Positions 15,240 through 28,345 of a stretch of 64,000 bases of DNA are shown piece by piece. The notes below the pieces were generated by a model, which did no database searches, was not told where the DNA came from, and saw only the letters and a list, made by a program, of their open reading frames with translations. The translations under genes and the position numbers were made by a program. Source of the DNA: Cacajao melanocephalus (taxonomy: Eukaryota > Chordata > Mammalia > Primates > Pitheciidae). Position 1 is the first letter of the stretch. Each line of letters opens with the position of its first letter. The stretch covers positions 1 to 64,000 of the forward strand of contig CAUYLG010041291.1 in assembly GCA_963573385.1 (NCBI GenBank). The letters are read 5' to 3'.

Positions 15240-15538
15240 GGCAGGGCACGGTGGCTCACGCCTGTAATCCCAGCAGGGAGGCATGAGGCAGGCAGATCAC
15301 CTGAGGTCGGGAGTTCGAGACCAGTTTGACCAACATGGAGAAACCCAGTTTTTACTAAAAATAAAAAATTTGCCGGTCTTGGCGATGCATGCCTGTAATC
15401 CCAGCTGCTTGGGAGGCTGAGGCAGGAGAATCGCTTGAACCCAGGAGGGTGGGGGTTGCGGTGAGCCAAGATCGCGCCATTGCACTCCAGCCTGAGCAAC
15501 AAGAGCAAAACTCTGTCCCAAAACAAAAAAACAAAAAA
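15240..15538 (+). mobile_element. Alu
   Basis: Small deletion near the head: CCCAGCAGGGAGGCATGAGG lacks ACTTTGGGAGGC. The tail is CAAAAAAACAAAAAA. Confidence 0.92.
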
Positions 15539-16009
15539 CCTCTCAGGTTCTAGACTATACATGGCTCTTGCTGCAGCTCCTTATTTAGTCCTTACATGCT
15601 AGGGAAGGGATCTACCTCAGTACCACAAAAGGAGGCATTGAGGAGGACGGGAAGTGGGGTCTGTGAGTCTTTATCCATTTCTGGGGCATTTGTCCTACAC
15701 TGGGCTTGGGGATGATAGTGAAAAATAACTTCTTGGCCTATTATAAACAACACTGTAATGAACATCCATGAACAACTGTTATTTTCCAAAGAACCTTTGC
15801 AAGTAGAGACTGAAACCACATTTGAGGTGCACAGACTCTGTTCCTGAGTCACCTTTCAGAGCATACAGCCCTATAGGACCCCTGGAAGCCTAGCAGGGGG
15901 ACGGAAGCTATGCAATCCCTGAGGTGCTGCCACTTAAAGAGCAGAATGAAGGCTCCCATTTTGAGTGGGAATACAGTAAGCACATCACAAGCACAGCTCA
16001 GACCTGGGC
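15539..16009. other. Unassigned sequence
   Basis: About 470 bp. ATTATAAACAACACTGTAATGAACATCC near 15730 suggests an old LINE scrap. Otherwise nothing recognised. Confidence 0.35.
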
Positions 16010-16180
16010 AAGCCTTACCACTTATGTCTTCCTCCATATTCTTCCCTTTGATCCTCATAGCATCCTTGTGAGGTATGGAGTACAGACTTAAGTTCATTCT
16101 ACAGATGAGGAAACTAAGGCTTAGGGCAGGAGACTCGCCCCAGGTCACAAAACTAAAAAATTATGGGAAGGAACTAGACT
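16010..16180 (-). mobile_element. MIR
   Basis: Antisense MIR: GATCCTCATAGCATCCTTGTGAGG, then ACAGATGAGGAAACTAAGGC and CCCCAGGTCACAAAACTA. Confidence 0.75.
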
Positions 16181-16263
16181 CCAGTGACACTACTCCATGC
16201 CTCTAATCAACATTAGCACCTGATGAACTGCACATTACTGTCAGCAAAGAACACATTCCTTCC

Positions 16264-16558
<295 letters not shown>

Positions 16559-16609
16559 CCATTCCTTCCTTTACATGAGGCTTTGTCAACATGAGACGTA
16601 GGACCCAGC

Positions 16610-17165
<556 letters not shown>

Positions 17166-17359
17166 TGGACCCAGGCACTTTGATTGGGGATGGAGGAAAG
17201 AGCCCAAAAGGTCTGGAGCCTGTGGCCTGAACCTCAAGGCCACTCCTGGCTGTGTGTGTGTTTTCTTTGGTGGGGAGGTGGGGCGGAGAGGGGAGGGAGG
17301 AAATGAAAAGAGAACTCTTCAGAGAGGAGCAATGCAGCCATAATAAATAGGGACCACTG

Positions 17360-17420
17360 TCAGGGAGCAGGTCTTATTCATCTTTGCATCCCCAGTGCCT
17401 TGCACATAGTAGATGCTCCA
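17360..17420 (+). mobile_element. L2 3'-end fragment
   Basis: CATCTTTGCATCCCCAGTGC followed by CACATAGTAGATGCTC is the L2 terminal phrase. 17421-17751 is unassigned. Confidence 0.6.
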
Positions 17421-17751
17421 TGCAGGCTCCTAAACAGAAGACATAACCCCCATCCCTAGGATAAATCTCCCGTGCTCAATCCTGCATGGAGCCTGTGTGT
17501 ATTATCTTCTTGGCTCCCTTCACATGCACACTAACTTCTCTTGCCCCCTCTTTATCCACACTCCCAATCTCCAATGTCTGCTGCTTTTCACTCCTCTCCC
17601 CTGCCAATCACTGAAACATCACTCCTTTGAGACTCATGTCCCTTAGAAACAAACTCAGCTCTACAACTAAGGGCTCTAGCTAAGTAATTCTTTGATCTTA
17701 AGGATGCCTTCTAGCTGGGGCTCCTTACTGTATTTAAATATTAGGTTTCTT

Positions 17752-18065
<314 letters not shown>

Positions 18066-18082
18066 TAAGTATTAGGTTTCTT

Positions 18083-18316
18083 GCGAAAAATCTAAGCAAA
18101 GGTAGAGATCCCAGAAAAATACCCACACAGCAAAGATGTGCCTTCGGTGTCAGGAGTTCGCGTCTGGAACTTCTGCGAACTGTGGTCAGGAGAGTCTGTC
18201 CTGGTAGATAGGGCAGCACATACTCCCAGGAGGCAGCTGGTTTCCGCAACCTTCCCTCTGCATGGGAGACTACTCAGCATTTGTCTCCCACAGAGCCAAA
18301 GGCTTATCCAGAAACT
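18083..18316. other. Unassigned sequence
   Basis: About 230 bp with no recognised repeat. Short frames on both strands lack support. Confidence 0.3.
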
Positions 18317-18665
18317 GCAGGCCCACCATCCCTTATTCTCAACTTCAAAATCCTCGAACTTCTGAAAACCACATGATAAAACATTTGACTGCAAAACTTA
18401 ACCTGACGTGAACTTATTTGGCAACAAAATGGCCCCCAACTGACGCAAGTCTATTTACAGCCTTTATTTACACCACTTAGTGTGTGAATATTCATGGACT
18501 TTGCTTAAAAATATTTATGTGTTTACCAGGTGCTGCCCCAGATCCTGCGGTGGGTATTTCATAATATACAGTGTGCACACCGCGACTTTTTTCTAAACTA
18601 TGAAAAAATCTGAATTCGGAAACCTATCTGGCCCCAAGGGTTTCAGGTAAAGGACTATGAATCTG
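18317..18665. mobile_element. MER2-like (Tigger-type) MITE
   Basis: The left end CAGGCCCACCATCCCTTATT and the right end TCGGAAACC..CCCCAAGGGTTTCAGGTAAAGG are diverged copies of the CAGG..ATCCCTTATCCGAAA terminal repeats typical of this family. The length of about 350 bp fits. Confidence 0.6.
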
Positions 18666-18701
18666 GAGCTATACAAATTTCTCCTAAAAAAGTTCACAGG
18701 C

Positions 18702-19027
<326 letters not shown>

Positions 19028-19034
19028 TCATTTG

Positions 19035-19345
19035 CAGGCTTATGAGCAAAAGAAGGCAGGGAACAAATGGGCACACACTGTACGATTCCATTTATATGAA
19101 GTTCAAGAACAGGCAAAGCTGATTGTTGGTGGTAGATCAGAACAGCAATTACTTCTTGGGGGTGGGACTGATGGACGGGAGGGAGGTGAGGGAACCTTTT
19201 AGGGTGCTGGAAGTGTTCTGTATTCTGATTTGGGTGGCGACTGCATGGGTACATACATATGTAAAAATTTATCAAGCTGTACAGTAAAGATGAGTGTGCT
19301 TTGCTGTGAGTCTGTTATACCTCAAAATAAAAGTAAAAATAAAAC
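19035..19345 (+). mobile_element. L1M 3' UTR fragment
   Basis: GTACGATTCCATTTATATGAAGTTC, then GGTGCTGGAAGTGTTCTGTATT and TGTTATACCTCAAAATAAA, in the order expected for old L1 3' ends. Confidence 0.75.
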
Positions 19346-20215
19346 TTACGGGAATACATTATCTCAAATTAAGCAGTAAGAAGCTGCTCCCTTGGCACTC
19401 CAACCCACCCTGCGGTATCTTCGAACTTCCCAACAAAGCTTAAATTAAAATGATCTTAATATAAGTTTGGCTTTTCTTTAATCCCCAGAAATGAGTTTAA
19501 CACAAAGTCACATTTAATGAATATTTTTCAAACTCTGATTTGCCCTCAAGAAGAATCCACCCCTGGAGCAGATCTTTGCTTTGAAAGTACTGCAAGGTAA
19601 CACTCAGGCCTGGCTCCCTTCAGCCTCTGCACTCGCAGCACCGCCACCAGGAAGGATGTCTCCTGGCCCCACCGCCTCCAGGACGGCTGCTCAAAACATA
19701 GCAGCCAGGCGGCGTGCAGGGACCCAGGCCTGGAATCCTACCCGAGGCGCTGCAAGTCAGAACTTGCACCCAACAATATCCTGTAATTGCATCTGATTAG
19801 CTGGAATTTGGAATCTGTACCTGAGAACAGCAGGGCACAGGAGATTCCTTGATTAAACAGGTCAGAGAACCATACGCTGCTGAGAGGAACAGGGGAGACT
19901 CTTCCTGCAGCAGACTCATTGCTCAACATCTGATTGCACATGGCCTTGTCCTTTGACACTTACTCCCACAACCTCCCCACCCCCACCTCCCTCCCGTTTC
20001 CTATCTGGGTCCTGGAGCTCAGCCCACTGGGGCCTTGCTTCTCTCTGTGGCTCCACTCCTGACTGGGTTCAGCCCACACAGCAGCCTTCCCCGGCTCCAG
20101 CCACAGGGCTCTGGTCTGATAGCCTCAGGCTGTCCTCGGCTGCCTCAGATCCTTTGAGAAACAAGTCAGGGTATAAACAAACCGACCTACTTGGACTTTT
20201 TCCTCATCTTTCTAG
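19346..20215. other. Single-copy stretch
   Basis: 870 bp without clear repeats. GC-rich islands at 19610-19750 and 19970-20160 contain only a few CpG. No gene model is supportable. Confidence 0.35.
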
Positions 20216-20217
20216 CA

Positions 20218-20721
20218 CAATGCTGTCCAACAGAACCTTCCATGCTGATGGAAAGATTCTATATCTTCTTCGTCCAATATGGTGGCACTATCAACATGTA
20301 GCTATCGGATACTTGATGTATGGCTAAGTGTGAATGAAAGCCACATTTTTTTTTCATTTTTCATTAAAATGCAAATACTGGCTGGGCATGGTGGCTCACC
20401 CCTGTAATCCCAGCACTTTGGGAGGCCAAGGCAGGCAGATCACCTGAGGTCAGTTCGAGACTAACCTGGCCAACATGGCAAAACCCTGTCTCTACTAAGA
20501 AATACAAAAATTAGCCAGGCGTGGTGGTGCACACCGTAATCCCAGCTACTCAGGAGGTTGAGGCATGGGAATTGTTTGAACCCAGGAGGCAGAGGTCACA
20601 GTGAGCTGTGATTGTGCCACTGCATTCCAGCCTGGGTGACAGAGTGAGATCACTGCCTCAGAAAAAAAAATAATAAAATGCTAATACTTGTGGCTATTGG
20701 CTACCATATTGAACAGTGCAG
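20218..20721. mobile_element. hAT-type MITE, split by an Alu
   Basis: Left end CAATGCTGTCCAACAGAACC and right end GGCTACCATATTGAACAGTG form the inverted termini of a CAGTGCTGTCCAATA-type element. The Alu at 20380-20675 lies inside. Confidence 0.6.
20380..20675 (+). mobile_element. Alu with TSD
   Basis: TSD AAAATGCWAATACT on both sides. Confidence 0.92.
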
Positions 20722-21006
20722 CTCTAGAGAAAGGAAGAACATGGGGGTGGGGGGCGGATAACACTCCTTTAACCTACCCTAGTGGCCTGGTATCTCAGGA
20801 AGGTGTTCTGCCTGCTCATGGAAGATACTCAGCCCTTATCTGTCCAGCTCCCAGATCTGTCTTCTTGTAGAATAACTGAGCATTTTGTTGAGCTCCCAAA
20901 ATGTGTCAGACATTTTGCAAATGGAACCAGATGTACTGGACCACCTAGAGGCCCATCCAAGCATTCAAAAAAATGCTGAGATTCCAACACTGCTTAGAAA
21001 GCACCT

Positions 21007-21310
<304 letters not shown>

Positions 21311-21474
21311 GAAAGCACCATAATAGGTCTCTTCTAAGAGCTCCTGGGAAGCACAGAGAGGAAACTATTTGACAAAACACAAGGTGCTTCTATCCGTGCG
21401 CAAGTCCCACTCCTCAGCACAGCAGCTCAGCTTCTCTCCTCCCATACTCCAAACCTAGTTCTGCTGCTCTCTTC

Positions 21475-21743
21475 TCCCTCTGTCACCAGGCTGGAGTGCA
21501 ATGGTGCGATCTAAGCTCATGGTAACCTCTGCCTCCCAGGTTCAAGCAATTCTCCTGCCTCAGCCTCCTGAGTAGCTGGGATTACAGGGACGTGCCACCA
21601 CGCCCAGCTAATTTTTGTATTTTTGGTAGAGATGGAGTTTCACCATGTTGGTTAGGCTGGTCTTGAACTCCTTACCTCAAGTGATCTGCCCACCTGGGCC
21701 TCCCAAAGTGCTGGGATTACAGGCGTGAGCCACCGTGCCCTGC
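21475..21743 (-). mobile_element. Alu lacking its tail
   Basis: Begins at CCCTCTGTCACCAGGCTGG with no T-run, so the 3' end of the element is missing. The head end is complete (GCCACCGTGCCCTGCC). Confidence 0.9.
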
Positions 21744-21869
21744 CTTCATCTTTTCTTATTCAAAGAAATTTGACCTACTCTGGATTTTGCTCTGCCTCAC
21801 CTCTCTTGAAACAGCATTCAAACAGGCCAGCTGCCATCCTTCCTCCTTGGCAGGAGAAAGAAGACAAAA

Positions 21870-22060
21870 GTGACAAATACTTAGCATGTAACTCTTTTTC
21901 CCTTTATCCCTGTTACACAAGGTTGCAATTATCCCCGGTTTACAGATGAGGAAATGGCGGCACTCACTAATTTAGGGCAGACTGCTAGGGAATGGAGAAA
22001 TTGCAATACAAGCCCAGAGCTGTCAGATTCCTGGTCAATGTCCTATGCCATCTGTCCCCA
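21870..22060 (-). mobile_element. MIR
   Basis: ATTATCCCCGGTTTACAGATGAGGAAATG is antisense MIR core. Confidence 0.7.
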
Positions 22061-22385
22061 CTCTCTGATGATAAACCCCCTATCGATGGCTGATGACTAA
22101 ACCAATCCGCATTAATTTAACCTGCTACCTTTAGAGCTCCTGGATTACTCCACCCCAAGGAAATTGTTTATTAACCAGGAGACAAAGGCTTGACCCAAGA
22201 AGTGACTCAGGATCTCAAATGCAAATTTCTCAACCTGGACTTCAAGGCTCAGCAGGGCATGCTCAGCCTCCTCTCTCATCACCTTCCAGTTCTGACAAGG
22301 TAAGCCTGTTCTCCAACTCATCCCAACTCAGCTGTCCACCCAGTCCATGGCAGGCCCTCCCCGCTGCTAAGCAGGCTCCCCTCCC
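22061..22385. other. Single-copy stretch
   Basis: About 325 bp without recognised elements. Confidence 0.3.
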
Positions 22386-22428
22386 TCTTTTAAAATCATG
22401 ATGAAATATATATAATATAAACTATACT

Positions 22429-22668
<240 letters not shown>

Positions 22669-22669
22669 A

Positions 22670-22950
22670 TGCTAGGCCCAGTGGCTCACTTTGGGAGGGT
22701 CAAGGTGGCTGGATCACCTGAGGTCAGGAGTTCAAGACCAGCCTGGCCAACATGGTAAAACCTCGTCTCTACTAACAACACAAAAAAATTAGCTGGGCGT
22801 GGTGGCACATGCCTATAATCTCAGCTACTCCGGAGGCTTAGACAGGAGAATCGCTTGAACACAGAAAGTGAAGGTTGCAGTGAGCTGAGACTGCATCACT
22901 GCATTCCGGCCTGGGCAACAAGAGCAAAACTCCGTCTCAAAAAAAAAAAG
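22670..22950 (+). mobile_element. Alu with head deletion
   Basis: GCTAGGCCCAGTGGCTCACTTTGGG shows loss of CGCCTGTAATCCCAGCA. Confidence 0.9.
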
Positions 22951-23498
22951 TACATTGATAGCATTTTTTGGTGTACAGTTCAGCAGCATCCACATTGTTG
23001 TGCAACCATTGCCACTATTCATCTCCAGAACATTTAAGCTTCCCAAACTGAAGTTCTACACCCATTAAACTGTAACTTCCCATTCCCTGTTTCCTCCAGC
23101 CCAACCCCTGGCAGACACCATTCTACTTTCTGCTTCTATGGGTAGATGCCTCATATAAGTGGAATCATACGGTATGCATTTGTCCTTTTGTGTCTGGCTT
23201 GTTTCATTTAACATAATGTCTTCAAGGTTCAGAAGTTCCGAATGTTCCTATTTTGCCAGGTGTAGTAGCTCACACCTGTAATCTGAGAACTTTGGGAGGC
23301 CAAGGCAGGTGGATCACTTGAGGTCAGGACTTTGAGACCAGCGTGGCCAACATGGTGAAACCCTGTCTCCACTAAAAATACAAAAATTAGCTTTTCACAG
23401 TGGCAGTATTGTAGCCAATGAGGTTTATCCAAGGCGCGATTATTGGTAATTGAAAACTTTTCCCAATACCCTGCCATGATGACTTGAAATATAGTTGG

Positions 23499-23546
23499 TC
23501 TTAGGGTGTTCAAACTGCTGTACCAGAAAAGAAAAAAAAAAGAAAA
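23499..23546 (+). mobile_element. 48-bp A-tailed micro-insertion with TSD
   Basis: Flanked by a perfect 13-bp repeat, GAAATATAGTTGG, at 23486-23498 and 23547-23559. The insert ends in an A-rich run (AGAAAAGAAAAAAAAAAGAAAA). The 29-bp body begins TCTTAGGGTGTTC; its source is unknown. Confidence 0.8.
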
Positions 23547-23573
23547 GAAATATAGTTGGCATTGGCAATTTTT

Positions 23574-23857
23574 TTTTTTTTTGAGATGGAGTCTTGCTCT
23601 GTCACCAGGCTGGAGTGCAGTGGCGCAATCTTGGCTCACTGAAACCTCTGCCTCCTGGGTTCAAGTGATTCTTCCACCTCAGCCTCCCGAGAAGCTGGGA
23701 CCACAGGTGCGTGCCACCAAACCCGGCTAATTTTTGTATTTTTAGTACAGACGGGGTTTCACCATGGCCAGGATGGTCTCGATCTCTTGACTTCGTGATC
23801 CGCCCACCTCGGCCTCCCAAAATGCTGGGATTACAGGCTTGCCACCTCACCCGGCCT
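23574..23857 (-). mobile_element. Alu inside the U4 retrocopy
   Basis: TSD GGCATTGGCAATTTTT at 23558-23573 and 23858-23873. Sequence is AluY-like (ATGGTCTCGATCTCTTGAC). Confidence 0.93.
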
Positions 23858-23884
23858 GGCATTGGCAATTTTTGACAGTCTCTA

Positions 23885-24067
<183 letters not shown>

Positions 24068-24224
24068 TTAAAAACAACAACATAAAGTTTCTATTTTAAG
24101 CTGAATAATATTCCATTATGTGTATATGCCACATTTTGTTGATGTACTCATCTGTTGATGGACACTTGAGTTGCTTCTACCTTTTGGTTATTGTGAATGA
24201 CACTGCTATTCACATGAGCATAGG

Positions 24225-24353
24225 GGCCAGGCACGGTGGCTCATACCTGTAATCCCAGCACTTTGGGAGGCCAAGGTGGGCGGATCAACCTGAGGTCGGG
24301 AGTTCAAGACCAGCCTGGCCAACCTGGTGAAACCCCGTCTTAAAAAAAAAAAA
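24225..24353 (+). mobile_element. Left-arm-only Alu with A-tail
   Basis: Ends CCCCGTCTT then 12 A. No convincing TSD. 24354-24450 is unassigned. Confidence 0.85.
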
Positions 24354-24450
24354 GTAGCTTCTTTTCATTGAGTGCCATGATGGACCAATAGCAATGCTAA
24401 CTGTATTTCCTTTATATACCATTGAAAGGTCACACCTCTACAAAATCAGA

Positions 24451-25050
24451 ATTTTTTTTTTTTTGAGACAGGGTCTCATTCTGTTGCCCAGGCTGGAGTA
24501 CAGTGGTGTAATCACAGCTCACTGCAGCCTCAAATTCCCAGGCTCCAGTGATCCTCCCACCTCAGCCTCCTGAGTAGCTGGGACTACAGCTGCATACTAT
24601 GACACCTGGCTAATTTTTTTTTTTTTTTTTTTTGGTAAAGACAAGGTCTCAGCTGGGCACTGTGGCCCATGTGTAATCTCAACACTTTGGGAGGCTGAGG
24701 AGAGTGGATCTCCTGAGGTCAGGACCAGCCTGGCCAACACAGTGAAACCCCATCTCTACTAAAAATACAAAAATTAGCCGGGCGTGGCGGTGCACGCCTA
24801 TAATCTCAGCTGCTCGGCAGGCTGAGGCATGAAAATCACTTGAACCTGGGAGGTGGAGGTTGCAGTGAGCCGAGGTCACACCACTCTACACTCCAGCCTG
24901 GGCGACAGAGTGAGACTCTGCCTCAAAAAAAAAAAAAAGAGAGAGAGACAAGGTCACACTACGTTGCCCAGGCTGCTGGTCTTTAACTCCTGGACTCAAG
25001 CAAACCACCCACCTCGACCACCCAAGGTACTAGGATTACAGATGAGAGGC
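24451..25050 (-). mobile_element. AluJ split by a plus-strand Alu
   Basis: Old minus-strand copy: 24451-24651 plus 24947-25050. The break carries the inner Alu's TSD AGACAAGGTCWC. Confidence 0.85.
24652..24945 (+). mobile_element. Alu inside AluJ
   Basis: Head AGCTGGGCACTGTGG, tail ending GAGAGAGAGA. TSD on both sides (AGACAAGGTC). Confidence 0.9.
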
Positions 25051-25089
25051 CTAGTTTGCATTTTTTATAATTTTATATAAAGGAAATCA

Positions 25090-25251
<162 letters not shown>

Positions 25252-25641
25252 TCATACAGTATGGACTTGTTATTTTTCATCTGGCTTCTTTACTCAGCAT
25301 AATTATTTTGAGATTCATCTATGTCATTCATTGTCATTGTATCAATACATGTTCAAGTGGATCAGTAGGTTTTGTTTTGCTTAGTCGAATTCTAAAGCAT
25401 GGATATACTACAGTCGGTGTATTCATTGTTGATCGACATTGACTATTTCAAAGAAAGCTGCTAGGAGCCATATGCCTTAGAATGGACATATGCTTTCATT
25501 TATCTTGAGTAAACATTTTGGAGTGGAATGGCTGGGTCACATGAAAGATGTGTCTTTAACTACTTTTTAGGAAACTGCCAACTGTTTTCCAAAGTGCCTG
25601 CTCCATTTCACGCTCCCACCAGCAGTGCTGGAGAGTTTTAA

Positions 25642-25946
<305 letters not shown>

Positions 25947-26007
25947 CGGTATGGTCAGTCTTTTTAGTGTTAGCTATTCTAATAGATGCATAACAATCAG
26001 ACATTAC

Positions 26008-26300
26008 TTTTTTTTTTTTTTTTGAGACAGATCCTAACTTCATCACCCAGTCTGGAGTGCAGTGGTGTGATCTCGGCTCCTGCAACCTCCGCCTCATGGG
26101 TTCAGCTGATTCACGTGCCTCAGCCTACCAAGTAGCTGGAATGACTGGAGTGTGGCACTCCACTTGGCTAATTTTTGTATTTTTAGTAGACAGGGTTTAA
26201 CCATGTTGGCTAGGCTGGCCTCGAACTCCTGACTTCAAGTGATCTGCCCACCTCGGCCTCCCAAAGTGCTAGGCTTAGAGGCATGAGTCACTGCACTCAG
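26008..26300 (-). mobile_element. Alu with TSD
   Basis: TSD CAGAYATYACTTTT. Several substitutions; head ends CACTGCACTCAGA. Confidence 0.9.
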
Positions 26301-26888
26301 ACAGATATCACTTTTAAACCAATCATATTACAAATCAAAAAGTATCTGGGGGAAAATGCTAGAAGGTAAAGGATCTAGAACCAGAGCCCAAAGGAAATGG
26401 GGGAGGGGACGTTAGGGTGATCAGTATCTGGCTTAGAGAAAGGAGGTTATTTTAAATATCTGGAAGAGGAATTATATTTGTGTTTAGAAGATGCACTAGA
26501 ACGCAGAGGGAAAAGCCAATGAAAAACAGACTTTGCTTCATCAAAGGACTGTCTGATAAGGCCTTTCACAGGCAAAATAGGCTTTTGATGAAGTGAGATC
26601 CCTGTTACTGGAAATGTTCAAGCAGCAGAATTTGGAGGCGTCCCCTCTCAGGAATTGTTAATTCACATTGGTTCTGTACCTGCTACACTCTGCAATAGGG
26701 GTAGGGTTGAGAACATACAAAAGCAAAGTTATCACACTTTTGCCTAAATAATATCATGTCATTAGGGCTCTGGCTAAGGTATGTGCAAGGGTGATGAGAG
26801 GGAGAGGGAGGTGGAGCTTCCCAGAGGCAGTGACATTCCAGCTGGGGCTCAGACATGCGGTCAGATACCATGAAATAATTCCTTGGCA
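26301..26888. other. Unassigned, mostly single-copy
   Basis: Purine-rich around 26330-26640. No gene or repeat recognised. Confidence 0.35.
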
Positions 26889-27029
26889 GGGCTGGGTGCA
26901 GTGGCTCACGCCTGTAAACCCGCAATTCGGGAGGGAGGCTGAGGCGAGAGGATAGCTTGAAGCCAGTGGTTCAAGACCAACCTGGGCAACAAAGCAAGAC
27001 TGCATCTCTAAAAAAAAAAAAAAAAAAAA
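26889..27029 (+). mobile_element. Alu left monomer with A-tail
   Basis: GCTGGGTGCAG to GACTGCATCTCT then about 20 A. TCCTTGGCAGGG before it and TCCTAGGCAGGG after the next element suggest one TSD around the pair. Confidence 0.82.
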
Positions 27030-27181
27030 GGCAGGGCGTGGTTGCTCACACCTGTAATCCAAGCACTTTGGAGGCCAAGGTGGGCAGATCACCTGAGGTT
27101 TGGAGTTCAAGACCAGCCTGACCAACATGGTGAAACCCCGTCTTTATTAAAAATAATAACAATAATAAAAGAAAAAAGGAA
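27030..27181 (+). mobile_element. Left-arm-only Alu (group A)
   Basis: Signature AATCCAAGCACTTTGGAGGC and ending CCCCGTCTTTATTAAAAA. The tail is rich in AATAATAAC. Confidence 0.87.
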
Positions 27182-27229
27182 AAAAAAATCCTAGGCAGGG
27201 TGGATGGGAGTTGGGATTAAATGATCTTC

Positions 27230-27480
27230 CATTTTATAAGATTCTAAAATTAAGCTACATGTATTAAACAACCTAAAAGTCCACCAGTAGGGTCCTGGTT
27301 ATATAAATTGAGATCTATCCTTAGAGTAGAATAATATTCAACTGAAATATAATCTAGGATGTTCTTTACATACTGACATAGAATGATCTACAAGATATGC
27401 TAGGTGAGAAAAGTAAAGTCCAGACACTGCCTGCCGTGAGCCAACCTTTGAATTTTTAAAACAGGTCTAATGAGTATGAA
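27230..27480 (+). mobile_element. Old L1-type 3' fragment
   Basis: AAAGTCCACCAGTAGGGTCC, AGAATAATATTCAACTGAAA and ACATAGAATGATCTACAAGATATG follow the order of sense L1 sequence near the ORF2 end. Confidence 0.6.
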
Positions 27481-27482
27481 TA

Positions 27483-27507
27483 CACACCACACACACACAC
27501 ACACATG
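27483..27507. repeat. (CA)n microsatellite
   Basis: About 12 CA units after ATACACAC. 27511-27704 is unassigned. Confidence 0.9.
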
Positions 27508-27704
27508 TGCATGTTTTTACTGGCATAATCTAATGTCTCTGGGCCACATGGGTTGCCTTTGAGAAGGGAAGCGGCTAAGAAACAGGTCTGTGAAAGAAAC
27601 CGTAACTTACATACCCTCCTGTGCCTTTAGAATTTTAACTGTGTGAGTGGATTGCCTATTTTAACTAAAATAAAACTAAAAGAAACAGTTTTGAAAGAAA
27701 TTAA

Positions 27705-27998
<294 letters not shown>

Positions 27999-28098
27999 GG
28001 AAGGAAGGAAGGAGGGAGGGAGGGAGGGAGGGAGGGAGGGAAGGAAGGAAGGAAGGAAGGAAGGAAGGAAGGAAGGAAGGAAGGAAGGAAGGAAGGAA
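27999..28098 (+). repeat. (GGGA)n(GGAA)n polypurine tract
   Basis: Seven GGG runs separated by single A at 28014-28040, then 15 uninterrupted GGAA units at 28039-28098. Grown from an Alu tail. Confidence 0.97.
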
Positions 28099-28265
28099 AT
28101 AAATAATTCAGGCACCTCCCTAGTTCAGCACATGGCTCCATCATGCGTTCCTTAGCCTTCCCAGCGTCCATCTCTCTCCCCTGCACCAGGCTCGTGGTGA
28201 GTCTCCCCCTCAGAGGGGCCTCCCCAGAGAGTTTGCATGGCATTGTCACCTCCCTAAGGCTTGCA

Positions 28266-28345
28266 GCCTAACCAGCTCCCAGGTGAGGCGGCTACGGCTG
28301 GGTGTGTACTACCCTTTGCGTAGAGACGGTCTAGAGCTCTGAGTG
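28266..28345 (+). mobile_element. MER5A-like hAT fragment
   Basis: AACCAGCTCCCAGGTGAGGC..GGTCTAGAGCTC resembles the MER5A 3' end. This also explains the splice-donor-like CAGGTGAGG there. 28099-28265 is unassigned. Confidence 0.5.

Noticed and set aside
28275..28290. Splice donor CAGGTGAGG as an exon edge
   Set aside because: It lies inside an MER5A-like fragment and no exon can be built around it.
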